Assembly: GCF_914768025.1 (NCBI RefSeq)
Contig: NZ_CAJZCE010000015.1
Location: 1 to 55,221, forward strand
Length of the DNA: 55,221 nucleotides
DNA from: Snodgrassella gandavensis
Lineage (GTDB): Bacteria; Pseudomonadota; Gammaproteobacteria; Burkholderiales; Neisseriaceae
Direction of reading: 5' to 3'
Positions 26,440-35,915 of the stretch are shown piece after piece. Positions within the stretch are counted from its first letter, which is position 1. Every line of letters begins with the position of its first letter. The position numbers and the translations under genes were made by a program. The notes below the pieces were generated by a model. It had not been told where the DNA came from, ran no database searches, and was given only the letters and a program-made list of their open reading frames with translations.

Positions 26440-27087
26440 TTACACCTGATTACGTAAATCAGCCATCATACGACTAAATTCTTCACGAAAAACAGGTGCA
26501 ACATATGGGCGCAACAACGTGAGCGTTTGGTATGTACCGCGAAATTTCGAGGCTTCAGTCAGCTTGCGTTCATACAGAGCATTATCATAGTCACACCAGT
26601 ATTTAGTAATCAGCCAGATATTAACCGCCAACTCCTTGCGAGCAATTTCATCTGTCTGAATAAATCCGATATCTGTCAACTGCTGCAACAGCTTTTGCAG
26701 CAATGGCGACACCTGTATCCGGGTGAAATTATTGTGTTCACCCAGCAGCTCAGCACTACGCGACAGCATCGCATTCAAATCACTAAACAGAAAACGGTAT
26801 TTCCACATCACATCATAGACACCAAACATATAATACTTAATAGCATCCGTGTCCTGTGGCATTTTGGCCTGTTGCAGATAGCACAACAGTTCCTCACTGT
26901 AGCGCTTGAACAACTGCATAATAATTTCATCTTTATTACGAAAGTGATAATACAGATTGCCTGGACTGATACCCAGATAAGAAGCAATATGATTGGTACT
27001 GGTATTACGCTCACCCTCTTCATTAAACAACTTCAGACTGGCATCAATAATACGATTATAAGTATTGGGGCGTGATTCTTTCACCAT
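26440..27087 (-). CDS. TetR/AcrR-family transcriptional regulator
   Basis: A 215-residue repressor with an N-terminal helix-turn-helix (TSTNHIASYLGISPGNLYYHF, residues about 25-45) and a helical ligand/dimer domain. The start MVKESRPNTYNRII is chosen because it places the TetR domain at the N terminus; a frame extension 13 codons longer lacks support. It lies 75 bp downstream of murB on the same strand, so norM-murB-tetR may be one unit, and control of the norM efflux gene is an obvious possibility. The ligand is unknown. Confidence 0.87.
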   Translation of the reverse strand: MVKESRPNTYNRIIDASLKLFNEEGERNTSTNHIASYLGISPGNLYYHFRNKDEIIMQLFKRYSEELLCYLQQAKMPQDTDAIKYYMFGVYDVMWKYRFLFSDLNAMLSRSAELLGEHNNFTRIQVSPLLQKLLQQLTDIGFIQTDEIARKELAVNIWLITKYWCDYDNALYERKLTEASKFRGTYQTLTLLRPYVAPVFREEFSRMMADLRNQV

Positions 27088-27162
27088 ATTAATTTCTTTC
27101 AGATTATGCAGTGTCTTACCGCGCAAATCATACAGATAACATTTTCAGCAATTTGCCATACA

Positions 27163-28212
27163 TCAACTGGCCACCAACGGCTGTGCTCGTGGCAGCCACA
27201 CCGGTTCCGGCTCCAGCTTCACCTGAAAACGCTGCACTACACATTCCTGAACATATTGTGCCAGCGCAACCACATCGGCGGCACTGGCCTGATTTTTGTT
27301 CACCAACACCAGCGCCTGCCGTTCATGTACCGCAGCCCCGCCAAGCTGATACCCCTTCAGACCACACCGGTCAATCAGCCAGCCAGCAGCCAGCTTCACC
27401 TGTCCGTCAGGCTGCGGATAATGCGGCAAATCCGGATAGCAGCCTAATAAAGAGGTCGCCAGCGCAGCCGGCACAACAGGATTTTTAAAGAAACTGCCGG
27501 CACTGCCCAGCACACGCGGATCAGGTAATTTCTGCTGACGAATACGGCATACTGCCTGTGCCACCATAGTGGCCGTTAGCATTTGTCCCTGTGCCAGTTC
27601 TGCCACCACCTGCGCCAGATCACCATAATGCAACTGCGGCGTAAAACTGCGCGACAGAGCAAACCGCACCGCCACAATCACATAACGTCCCTGTTCACCG
27701 TGTTTGAAAATACTGTCACGATAAGCAAAACAACATTCAGCGCAGCTTAGCCAGCGCAGTTGCCGTGCTTCAAGGTCAAAACACTGCACCGCCTCAATAC
27801 AGGATTGTACTTCAACCCCATAAGCACCAATATTCTGTACTGGCGCAGCTCCTACCGTACCGGGAATCAGACTGAGATTTTCCAGCCCGCACCAGCCCTG
27901 TGCCAGCGTATACTGCACAAATTCGTGCCAGTTTTCACCCGCAGCAGCTTCTACCACCACCCGCTCACCATCATCCGCCACCAGCCGGATGCCACGATTG
28001 GCCATGCGTACCACCAGCGCCGGATAATCCTCACAAAACAGAATATTACTCCCGCCACCCAGCCACAGCACACTTTGCCGGTCAAATTGTGGCAATGCCA
28101 TAATGTCCGGCAACTGAGCACTATCTTCTAGCGTTACCAGCCAGCGTGCGCGCACCGGCAGAGCAAAGGTATTTAATGGCTGTAAATCTGCATGTTCAAC
28201 CACATCAATCAT
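27163..28212 (-). CDS. murB: UDP-N-acetylenolpyruvoylglucosamine reductase
   Basis: A 349-residue type-I MurB, an FAD enzyme reducing enolpyruvyl-UDP-GlcNAc to UDP-MurNAc in peptidoglycan synthesis. Signatures: NTFALPVRA at the N terminus, the FAD loop LWLGGGSNILF, IPGTVGAAPVQNIGAYGVE, the catalytic Arg in FAYRDSIFK, and the serine motif GSAGSFFKNP. Its start overlaps the norM stop by 4 bp (ATGA), so the two are coupled. Confidence 0.95.
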   Translation of the reverse strand: MIDVVEHADLQPLNTFALPVRARWLVTLEDSAQLPDIMALPQFDRQSVLWLGGGSNILFCEDYPALVVRMANRGIRLVADDGERVVVEAAAGENWHEFVQYTLAQGWCGLENLSLIPGTVGAAPVQNIGAYGVEVQSCIEAVQCFDLEARQLRWLSCAECCFAYRDSIFKHGEQGRYVIVAVRFALSRSFTPQLHYGDLAQVVAELAQGQMLTATMVAQAVCRIRQQKLPDPRVLGSAGSFFKNPVVPAALATSLLGCYPDLPHYPQPDGQVKLAAGWLIDRCGLKGYQLGGAAVHERQALVLVNKNQASAADVVALAQYVQECVVQRFQVKLEPEPVWLPRAQPLVAS

Positions 28213-29594
28213 GATTCTCTTTCCGCATGCGCCAGCGCAATTTTTTCACTTTGCCGGTGCAGATACCACACCAGCGCCACAGCCGCACCCGTTAATGCCA
28301 GTACCAGCGCCAGCCAGAAACCATACAGCGCCATACCAAAATACAAACCAAATAAACAGCCAAAGCCCAGCCCCAGCCCCCAGAAACTGAACGCGTGAAT
28401 CACCATCGGGATCTTGGTCAGCTTGTAGCCACGCAAAGCATACGAAGCAATCGTTTGTGTGGCATCCGATAGCTGGAAAACCGCCGCAAAAATCAGCAGC
28501 GTTCCACCCAGCAGAATCACTTCCTGATCAGCCGTATACAAACCCACCCAGAAATGCCGGAACAACAACAACATCACCCCGGTGAAACAGGCGCCCAACA
28601 GCCCCATGCTCAGCCCCACACCCGAAACAAAGCGAGCACGCTGCCATTTACACGCACCGACAGCCTGCCCGACACACACCGCCAGCGCAATACCCACACT
28701 TTGCGGCAACATATAAATCAGAGAAGTAATACTGATTACCACCTGTTGCGCAGCTACCTGAGTTACCCCGAAACGCGCAATCAGTAAGCTAATAAAGGTA
28801 AACAGGCTCACCTCAAGAAAAAACGACATCCCAATCGGAATACCCAGCCGCAACAGAGAACCCTGCAAACGCCAGTGTGGCCAGTCAAAGCGCGCAAACA
28901 GCGCAAACGGTGCAAAAAAGCGTTGGCGCACCACATAGATACCCAACACAATCGCATTAAACCAGAAACAGATAGCCGATGCCAGACCACAGCCCGCCCC
29001 GCCCAGCTCCGGCATACCATACTTGCCATAAACAAAAACATAATTCAGCGGAATATTCAGCAACAACGCAATCAGGCTCACCACCATGATCGGTTTCGGG
29101 CGATTTAAAGACGAAGCAAAAGCATAAAAAGCCCGATGAATCATCGCTGCCGGCATACCCAGCGCAATAAAGAACACAAACTGGCCAAACACACCATTAA
29201 CATACGAGCCCATATTCAGCCAGCGCTGCATCGGCGCAATCAGCGCCCACAACAGCAGCATACCCAGCACCCCCAGAAACAGCCCGAACCACAGCCCCTG
29301 CCGCCCCTGCTCACCAATTTCCGTGGTTTTTCCGGCGCCATACAACTGCGCCAGTATCGGCTGCAACGCCGTCATCACCCCCAGAAAAGTAATATACAGA
29401 GTAATAAATACATTCGAGCCCAAAGCCACCCCGGCCAGATCATTGGCACTGGCATGACCGGCCATCACCGTATCCACCACACCTACACCCACCTGCGCTG
29501 CCTGTGCGACAAGAATCGGCAACGCCAGCCGCAACAACCTGCGGCATTCAGCCAGCAGCTCACCGCGGCCATGCTGATTCAATTCAAACAACAT
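28209..29594 (-). CDS. norM: MATE-family multidrug efflux transporter NorM
   Basis: A 461-residue inner-membrane protein with 12 hydrophobic segments and MATE signatures (LALPILVAQAAQVGVGVVDT, LAGVALGSNVF, and the second-half repeat near residue 240). It exports cationic drugs using Na+ or H+. It is coupled to murB by a 4-bp overlap, with a tetR gene further down. Confidence 0.93.
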   Translation of the reverse strand: MLFELNQHGRGELLAECRRLLRLALPILVAQAAQVGVGVVDTVMAGHASANDLAGVALGSNVFITLYITFLGVMTALQPILAQLYGAGKTTEIGEQGRQGLWFGLFLGVLGMLLLWALIAPMQRWLNMGSYVNGVFGQFVFFIALGMPAAMIHRAFYAFASSLNRPKPIMVVSLIALLLNIPLNYVFVYGKYGMPELGGAGCGLASAICFWFNAIVLGIYVVRQRFFAPFALFARFDWPHWRLQGSLLRLGIPIGMSFFLEVSLFTFISLLIARFGVTQVAAQQVVISITSLIYMLPQSVGIALAVCVGQAVGACKWQRARFVSGVGLSMGLLGACFTGVMLLLFRHFWVGLYTADQEVILLGGTLLIFAAVFQLSDATQTIASYALRGYKLTKIPMVIHAFSFWGLGLGFGCLFGLYFGMALYGFWLALVLALTGAAVALVWYLHRQSEKIALAHAERES

Positions 29595-29687
29595 GTTTCA
29601 CCTACAAACTTAAACAATACAAACAATAAAAGACGGCAAGCCGTCATAAACATCAGGCAGCGTGATGCCGCGTAAATCACAACAAAA

Positions 29688-29717
29688 CAGGCTGCCTGAA
29701 ATTCTTCAGACAGCCTG
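29688..29717 (-). terminator. Terminator of efp carrying a DUS-like 12-mer
   Basis: The stem pairs caggctg-c-ctgaa with ttcag-a-cagcctg, followed on the minus strand by ttttgtt. The left arm contains aggctgcctgaa, which equals a DNA-uptake-sequence variant described for Neisseriaceae (the Simonsiella-type dialect). In this family uptake sequences often double as terminators. Confidence 0.75.
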
Positions 29718-29733
29718 TCAGCAAGAAAATCAG

Positions 29734-30294
29734 TTAAGCGCGTTTGCGGAACTCAAAAGTACGTGAATCAATTTCCACCTTATCGCCATTTTCAACATAA
29801 GCAGCCACCTGAATCTCGGCACCACCTACCAGACGGGCATTCTTCATCACTTTACCAGAGGTATCACCTTTTACCGCCGGCTCAGTGTATTCCACTTCAC
29901 GAACGATAATGGTAGGCAATTCCACAGAAATAGCGCGACCATCATAGAAAGTCACTTCACATTTTTCTTCCATGCCATCCACAATAAACTTGATGGCATC
30001 ACCAATGTTTTCAGCTTCCACTTCATACTGATTGAATTCATCATCCATGAAAACATACATCGGGTCAGCAAAATAGCTGTAAGTACACTGTTTGCGATCA
30101 AGTACTACCACATCAAACTTCTCATCGGCTTTATATACCGTTTCCGTAGCAGCACCAGTCAGCAGATTTTTCAGTTTCATTTTCACCACGGCAGCATTAC
30201 GACCGGATTTATTGTATTCGGACTTCTGCACCACCATTGGATCATTGCCCACCATAAACACATTACCCGGGCGCAATTCTTGTGCGGTTTTCAT
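29734..30294 (-). CDS. efp: Elongation factor P
   Basis: A 186-residue, three-domain translation factor that relieves ribosome stalling at polyproline. The start [11 protein letters not shown] is chosen because it places the modified arginine exactly at position 32 ([10 protein letters not shown]), as in EarP-type EF-P; a longer frame would shift it. An arginine here rather than lysine means modification by rhamnosylation. Other motifs are [14 protein letters not shown] and the C-terminal [13 protein letters not shown]. It lies 44 bp after earP on the same strand. Confidence 0.95.
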   Translation of the reverse strand: MKTAQELRPGNVFMVGNDPMVVQKSEYNKSGRNAAVVKMKLKNLLTGAATETVYKADEKFDVVVLDRKQCTYSYFADPMYVFMDDEFNQYEVEAENIGDAIKFIVDGMEEKCEVTFYDGRAISVELPTIIVREVEYTEPAVKGDTSGKVMKNARLVGGAEIQVAAYVENGDKVEIDSRTFEFRKRA

Positions 30295-30338
30295 CTTTAA
30301 TCTAACTTCCAAAAATGTTCAGCAAATAGATAAGTACA

Positions 30339-31538
30339 TTATTTTAGCGGAAGATGGCAGAATCTGGCTAGTTTTTCCAGCGCACCATCCTGCGCATGCA
30401 GCATTTCAGACCACGCCGCGGCTGCTTTTACCCAACTTTGCCAGTCCGCACACAATTCCTGCCACGCCGCTACACGCCTTAACCCATCCAGACTGCCTGC
30501 CCCATTCAAATCATCCGCCAACAGCATAAAAGCCGCCTGCAATCCTGCTGGCCAACCTGCCGTAGCCTTGTTCCAGAATGCATGCAGCTTGTGCAGATGA
30601 GCATCATCATCCTGTCGGTAAATATGCCAGAAAAACGGCAACCCAGCCCATAAGGCACGCACAAAACTGTCCTCACCACGCACAATCGCCGCATCGGCCA
30701 GCCACAGCAAGCGGTCAAAGGCCACCTGCGGCACAAACGGAATACGCACCAGCGTCATCTTACCCACTACCCAGACATCACCGTCCTGTTGCAGAGCATC
30801 TGGGGGGATTGCCTGTTGAGCGCGCAGACTGTCTATCACCTGCCCCCCGGCCAGCCACAGCGTTATCGGCGTATCTGCCTGCTGCCACATCGCCATCCAT
30901 TGCGACCAGCACACCGAAGCATAGGCAAACACCAGCCACAACTGGCCGCTATGCTGCAACGGCAAACCATACTGCTGCCTGAATGCCTGCTGTAGCAACG
31001 GCTGCTGCAAGAATGCAGCCCGCTCAGCCACATAATCAGCTTCACGCAACAAACCACCACTGGCCGCATCAATGCCCATAAACCAAAAATACTTTTCCAG
31101 CCCATTGGCCTGCAACGATGGCATAGCATGTAAATCCACCGCCCAGTCTTCTGCCGTCAGGTATTCCCAGTTCAGCCATAATGGCCGGCATTCAGTCATG
31201 CGTGCCAGCACCGCTGGCGGCAAATCACAGCCAAATGTCTCAATCACCAGCACCGGATCGGCAGCATCAGCCAGTTGCCGTTGCACCACAGCCTCATCCT
31301 GCCACACTTCCACCATAATCTGCGCCTGATAGCCGGCGCGTTCCGGTACCAGCCTGTCCAGCGCGTCCACATCATCAATCCACAAGCGTACCCGCAAGCA
31401 CAAATAATCTGCCAGCAGGCAGCTTAAGCGCCAGCCCACCCCCACATCACCAAAATTATCAATGACCCGTACAAATACCCATGCCTCAGTGGCTAAACCA
31501 TCCGGCGATGCACACACAGGCAGATTCAGAGAATGCAT
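30339..31538 (-). CDS. earP: EF-P arginine rhamnosyltransferase EarP
   Basis: A 399-residue GT-B glycosyltransferase that transfers rhamnose from dTDP-rhamnose to EF-P Arg32. Visible signatures are VRVIDNFGDVGVGWRL with the catalytic aspartates near the N terminus, LNWEYLTAEDW, and the sugar-nucleotide loop RGEDSFVRALWAGLPFFWHIY near residue 300. The start MHSLNLPV has taagga 5-6 nt upstream. Gene order earP-efp is the usual one. rml genes for dTDP-rhamnose must be elsewhere. Confidence 0.94.
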   Translation of the reverse strand: MHSLNLPVCASPDGLATEAWVFVRVIDNFGDVGVGWRLSCLLADYLCLRVRLWIDDVDALDRLVPERAGYQAQIMVEVWQDEAVVQRQLADAADPVLVIETFGCDLPPAVLARMTECRPLWLNWEYLTAEDWAVDLHAMPSLQANGLEKYFWFMGIDAASGGLLREADYVAERAAFLQQPLLQQAFRQQYGLPLQHSGQLWLVFAYASVCWSQWMAMWQQADTPITLWLAGGQVIDSLRAQQAIPPDALQQDGDVWVVGKMTLVRIPFVPQVAFDRLLWLADAAIVRGEDSFVRALWAGLPFFWHIYRQDDDAHLHKLHAFWNKATAGWPAGLQAAFMLLADDLNGAGSLDGLRRVAAWQELCADWQSWVKAAAAWSEMLHAQDGALEKLARFCHLPLK

Positions 31539-31590
31539 AAAAATTTCCTTACCAGCAGCATAACTTAACCCACTACCACCACTACCCGTC

Positions 31591-31623
31591 ATTCTGTCAA
31601 GAGCAAAACAGACTTGACAGAAT
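31591..31623. repeat. 11-bp inverted repeat before the DnaA-box cluster
   Basis: Perfect arms attctgtcaag / cttgacagaat with an 11-nt loop. No T-run follows directly. It lies 5 bp before the first DnaA box. Confidence 0.75.
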
Positions 31624-31627
31624 GATT

Positions 31628-31823
31628 TTATCCACATGAATTAAATTTACAGCACCAAAGCGTGTAAAAAGATGAAACAGACTTGCTCCAGTCTTATATA
31701 TTTTTAAATATATGTTTTTAAAAGATTTAATTTTCAGGCTTATTTTTTAGGCAAGCACATACAAAGCTTGATTTTCAGGCAATTATCCAAGCACAACTTT
31801 CATTTTCCACAGATTTATCCACA
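31628..31823 (+). promoter_or_regulatory. DnaA-box cluster with AT-rich block (candidate origin or DnaA-controlled promoter)
   Basis: Three 9-mers match the consensus TTWTNCACA on the same strand: ttatccaca at 31628, ttttccaca at 31803 and ttatccaca at 31815, the last two only 3 bp apart. A near match, ttatccaag, lies at about 31783. Between the first and second boxes, 31690-31760 is extremely AT-rich, like an unwinding element. Three boxes in 200 bp is far above chance. No dnaA or dnaN gene is in the window, so this is a candidate only; DnaA control of gyrA is the alternative. Confidence 0.5.
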
Positions 31824-31958
31824 AATATTGTGGGCATATCTTTAACCCCTTTAACAACAAGGTTTTTTACACCAAATCGTCTTCACAACGAAAAATAATC
31901 AGAAACCAATGACTGCTATGGTAAAATAAACAATGCTCTCCAAAGTAGTAAAGCCATT

Positions 31959-34562
31959 ATGTCTGATGCACTTTTTGCCAAAGAAACCATAACAGTATCT
32001 CTTGAAGAAGAAATGCGCCGCTCCTACCTCGATTACGCCATGAGCGTTATCGTAGGACGCGCCCTTCCCGATGTGCGTGATGGCCTGAAACCAGTTCATC
32101 GCCGTGTACTGTACGCCATGCACGAGCTGAACAACGACTGGAATCGTGCCTACAAAAAATCAGCACGTATTGTCGGCGATGTTATCGGTAAATACCACCC
32201 GCACGGCGACACCGCCGTTTACGACACCATCGTACGCATGGCTCAAGACTTCTCCATGCGCTACATGCTGGTAGACGGACAGGGTAATTTTGGTTCCGTT
32301 GATGGCGACAGCGCCGCAGCCATGCGTTATACCGAAATCCGCATGGCCAAAATTGCGCACGAATTACTGGCCGATATCGATCAGGAAACCGTCGACTTCA
32401 TTCCCAACTACGACGGCAACGAAAGCGAACCAGCCGTACTGCCTACCCGGATTCCGGCACTGCTGGTTAACGGCTCATCCGGTATCGCCGTCGGCATGGC
32501 TACCAACATACCGCCACACAACATCAACGAAGTGCTTGGCGGCGCCAAAGCCCTGCTGGCCAACGAAAACCTCAGCATTGACGAACTTATCAACCTGATT
32601 CCAGCACCGGATTTTCCTACCGGCGGCATCATCTATGGCCTCTCCGGCGTGCGCGAAGGCTACCGCACCGGCCGCGGCCGCGTCGTCATGCGTGGCAAAA
32701 CCCACATCGAACCAATCGGCAAACACGACGATCGCGAGGCCATCATCATTGATGAAATCCCGTATCAGGTAAACAAAGCCAGACTGGTCGAAAAAATTGG
32801 TGAGCTCGTACACAGCAAAATTATCGAAGGTATTTCCGACCTGCGCGACGAATCAGACAAATCCGGCATGCGCGTGGTTATCGAACTCAAACGCAACGAA
32901 AATGCTGAAGTTGTACTCAACCAACTCTATAAACTAACGCAGCTGCAAGACAGCTTCGGTATCAACATGGTGGCACTGGTAGACGGCCAGCCACGTCTGC
33001 TCAATCTGAAACAGATACTGAATGAATTTTTACGTCATCGCCGCGAAGTCGTTACCCGGCGCACCATGTTTGCCTTGCGCAAAGCACGCGAACGTGGCCA
33101 CGTACTTGAAGGTCTGGCCGTAGCCCTGTCCAACCTTGACGAAATCATCACCCTCATTAAAGCTTCTGCAACCCCACCTGAAGCCAAGGCTGCCTTAACC
33201 TCACGTCCGTGGCGCTCAGGTCTGGTTGCTCAGATGCTTGCCCGCAGCGACATCGACGCCCAACTGGTTAAGCCACAGGATTTACCCGAAAATACCGGAC
33301 TGCTTGGCAACGACTACTTCCTTTCCGACGCACAGGCACAGGCCATCCTCGACATGCGTCTGCAACGCCTTACCGGTTTGGAACAGGATAAAATCGTTGA
33401 TGAATACAAAAGCGTCCTCGATATCATTCTCGACCTGCTCGACATTCTGGCCAATCCAGTGCGCATCAACCAGATTATCCATGACGAACTGACTGCCATT
33501 CAGCAACAGTTTGGTGACGAACGCCGCAGCGAAATCAATGCCTTCGGTGGCGACATTGCCGACGAAGATCTGATCCCGCAGCGCGACATGGTTGTTACCC
33601 TCACCCATGGTGGCTACATCAAAACCCAGCAGGTAGACGACTATCAGGCACAACGGCGTGGCGGCCGTGGCAAACAGGCCACCGCCACCAAAGACGAAGA
33701 CTTTATCGAAACCCTGTTTATCGCCAACACCCACGACTACCTGCTGTGCTTCACCAGCTTGGGCAAATGTCACTGGATAAAAGTCTACAAACTGCCCGAA
33801 GGTGGCCGCAACAGCCGTGGCCGGCCGGTTAACAACCTGATTCAGCTCGAAGAGGGTGAAAAAATCAACACCATCCTGCCAGTACGCGAATTCAGCGAAA
33901 ACGAATACGTCTTCATGTGTACCGAACAGGGCATCGTCAAAAAAACCTCCCTGATCGACTTCTCCCGCCCACGTATTGCCGGCATCATCGCCCTCGGACT
34001 GGACGAAGGCGACCACCTAATTGGCGCCGTAAAAACTACCGGCAAACACGACATCATGCTGTTTTCCAATGGCGGTAAAGCTGTACGCTTCAGCGAAGAC
34101 AACGTCCGTGCAATGGGACGCAGCGCCCGTGGCGTACGTGGCATGAAACTGGCTGAAAACAATCAGGTCATCAGCCTGCTGGCATACGATGCCGAAGAAG
34201 ACGGCAACAAACTGGTACTTACCGCCACCGCTAACGGCTTCGGCAAACGCACCGTCGTTGACGATTACCGCCGTTCCGGCCGTGGTACTCAGGGCGTCAT
34301 TGCCATCGATACCGGTGAACGCAATGGCGACCTCGTGGCCGCCACCCTCGTGGCCGACAGCGACGACCTCATGCTGATTACCAGCGGTGGCGTACTGATT
34401 CGCACCAAAGTCGATCAGATACGCGCCACCGGCCGTGCTGCTGCCGGCGTAAAACTCATCAATCTAGATGAAGGCGAAAAACTGGTTAGTCTGGAACGCA
34501 TTGCCGAACCAGAAGAAAACAGCAACACCGAAGTAGATGTACTGGATACCCCAGAAGATTAA
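31959..34562 (+). CDS. gyrA: DNA gyrase subunit A
   Basis: An 867-residue type IIA topoisomerase subunit. The N-terminal breakage-reunion domain has the catalytic tyrosine in [10 protein letters not shown]. The C-terminal beta-pinwheel carries the GyrA-box QRRGGRGK, needed for DNA wrapping. The quinolone-resistance region reads GDTAVYDT, with Thr85 and Asp89 at the positions equivalent to E. coli Ser83 and Asp87. The start has only a weak ribosome site. A strong terminator follows. Confidence 0.96.
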   Translation: MSDALFAKETITVSLEEEMRRSYLDYAMSVIVGRALPDVRDGLKPVHRRVLYAMHELNNDWNRAYKKSARIVGDVIGKYHPHGDTAVYDTIVRMAQDFSMRYMLVDGQGNFGSVDGDSAAAMRYTEIRMAKIAHELLADIDQETVDFIPNYDGNESEPAVLPTRIPALLVNGSSGIAVGMATNIPPHNINEVLGGAKALLANENLSIDELINLIPAPDFPTGGIIYGLSGVREGYRTGRGRVVMRGKTHIEPIGKHDDREAIIIDEIPYQVNKARLVEKIGELVHSKIIEGISDLRDESDKSGMRVVIELKRNENAEVVLNQLYKLTQLQDSFGINMVALVDGQPRLLNLKQILNEFLRHRREVVTRRTMFALRKARERGHVLEGLAVALSNLDEIITLIKASATPPEAKAALTSRPWRSGLVAQMLARSDIDAQLVKPQDLPENTGLLGNDYFLSDAQAQAILDMRLQRLTGLEQDKIVDEYKSVLDIILDLLDILANPVRINQIIHDELTAIQQQFGDERRSEINAFGGDIADEDLIPQRDMVVTLTHGGYIKTQQVDDYQAQRRGGRGKQATATKDEDFIETLFIANTHDYLLCFTSLGKCHWIKVYKLPEGGRNSRGRPVNNLIQLEEGEKINTILPVREFSENEYVFMCTEQGIVKKTSLIDFSRPRIAGIIALGLDEGDHLIGAVKTTGKHDIMLFSNGGKAVRFSEDNVRAMGRSARGVRGMKLAENNQVISLLAYDAEEDGNKLVLTATANGFGKRTVVDDYRRSGRGTQGVIAIDTGERNGDLVAATLVADSDDLMLITSGGVLIRTKVDQIRATGRAAAGVKLINLDEGEKLVSLERIAEPEENSNTEVDVLDTPED

Positions 34563-34578
34563 ATCCAGCAGCGAACTA

Positions 34579-34609
34579 AATAAAGCCGACTTTGCCAGTC
34601 GGCTTTATT
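34579..34609 (+). terminator. Terminator of gyrA
   Basis: A 12-bp stem (aataaagccgac / gtcggctttatt) with a 7-nt loop and a T-rich tail, 17 bp after the gyrA stop. Confidence 0.9.
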
Positions 34610-34729
34610 CTTATCCAAGCAAATACATGCTTAACCTATCGACCTTAGCCATACACCACTTGATAACAATAATGAAATCTATTATCATCTTCATTCGCAA
34701 AAACAAACCACATCCACAAAGGAAAAATC

Positions 34730-34927
34730 ATGTACGTTTGTCTGTGCAATGCCATCACCGATCGCCAGATAAAAGAAACCGTAGCCGCCGGCGCTTCCAG
34801 CCTCACCGACCTACAGGCGCAGCTTGGCGTAGCCACCTGTTGCGGCTGCTGTGCCGATTTAGCCAGTTCATACCTGTCATCTCGCCACGACAACCTAACC
34901 AGTTGCACCAAAGCCGATAACAAATAA
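34730..34927 (+). CDS. bfd: Bacterioferritin-associated ferredoxin
   Basis: A 65-residue [2Fe-2S] protein with the BFD pattern: CLC near residue 4 and the CCGCC pair near residue 37. It reduces iron in bacterioferritin so that it can be released. The ATG has aaaggaaaa 4-5 nt upstream. The AT-rich sequence at 34660-34690 (gataacaataatgaaat) only weakly resembles a Fur box. No bfr gene is adjacent. Confidence 0.9.
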   Translation: MYVCLCNAITDRQIKETVAAGASSLTDLQAQLGVATCCGCCADLASSYLSSRHDNLTSCTKADNK

Positions 34928-34995
34928 GCATCTGATAATCAGCCGTCACAAATATACAACCAAATATCAAAATAAAGAATCGCAAATTCTTCCTG

Positions 34996-35262
34996 TCACA
35001 ATGGTCTATTTAAAATCCAAACTGATGGATGAGCAGCAAAACCAATATGACCATAATAATCCACTGCCTGTGGCACTGCAGTTAATATTATTTTGGCATT
35101 AAAATCACTATTTTTCTGAATTTCCCTAATCAACTGCTTGCCAATACCCTGCCGCTGATAACAATCATCTACCGCAATATCGGCCAGATAAGTCACATAT
35201 ACAAAATCTGTCATACAACGAGCCATACCAACCAGCCTGCCATTGTCCCAAACTATAATAAT
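34996..35262 (-). pseudogene. Truncated GNAT-family acetyltransferase
   Basis: The frame is open from a TGA at 35263-35265 and reads VWDNGRLVGMARCMTD, then YLADIAVDDCYQRQGIGKQL, the acetyl-CoA-binding loop of GNAT enzymes, and ends DYYGHIGFAAHPSVWILNRPL. Intact relatives have another 35-50 residues before VWDNG, and these are missing. A start at the ATG of MARC would give 76 residues without the first strands, so it is probably non-functional. Confidence 0.7.
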
Positions 35263-35834
35263 TCAATTAGCATTATTTATGATAGACTGAAAATGCTGCC
35301 TATCACCAATCGGGCATCGTTCCCTTAGACTACTATTACGGTAAAGATTTATTTCCTATCAGTATTTTTCAGATGCAACACAAAACGATCCAGCCAACAT
35401 CCTTCTGCGCATATAGCAGTAAAAGCGCGAATACTAACCTATCTGTATGCTATAGAAATAGTTGGCATGCACGAATATACCCAAACAGACCCAGACAACC
35501 ATGAACCACTGGCACGTATAGACAAAAGCAGTAGTGCAAAAGAAAAAATATGCTAATTCCATTTATTGTAGGCTAATAACTTATCCCGACTTCGTAGTGG
35601 AATGCCTTTTATCCCATACCCTGAAATTAAGCTGTAATTCGCAATATACTCAATAAATACATTGATGATTCTCCTTATATTCGAGCTTTTTGATACGATT
35701 AAGTATTGAGCAAAGCCTCAGCATAAATACCTGTCGATGATAGCATCCGTACCGAAATAATCACTAAATCATCTTATAATTCAGGTTGATAATGGTAAAC
35801 ACAACAGCTTAGGAACAGTAAATATTGATAGGGG
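35263..35834. other. Gene-free stretch at a composition boundary
   Basis: About 570 bp with no supported gene. I looked for a dif-like site and found no convincing match. The plus-strand C-richness seen to the left disappears across this stretch. Confidence 0.5.
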
Positions 35835-35869
35835 AATTGATATTTTATGACATAAAAGTTATATCAATT
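35835..35869. promoter_or_regulatory. Nested palindrome before modD
   Basis: The outer arms aattgatat / atatcaatt enclose an inner tttatg-a-cataaa palindrome. It ends about 46 bp before the modD start and could be an operator. It is not a clear match to the ModE consensus. Confidence 0.5.
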
Positions 35870-35915
35870 TAAAATTTTTTGGTAATAAAATTAATTTTAT
35901 ATAGGAGATAAAGAC

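Noticed and set aside
34655-34700. Fur box before bfd
   Set aside because: The best alignment matches only about 12 of 19 positions, too weak to call.
35263-35834. dif (chromosome dimer resolution) site at the composition boundary
   Set aside because: No segment matched the XerC/XerD arms; attcgcaatatactcaataa has only superficial similarity.
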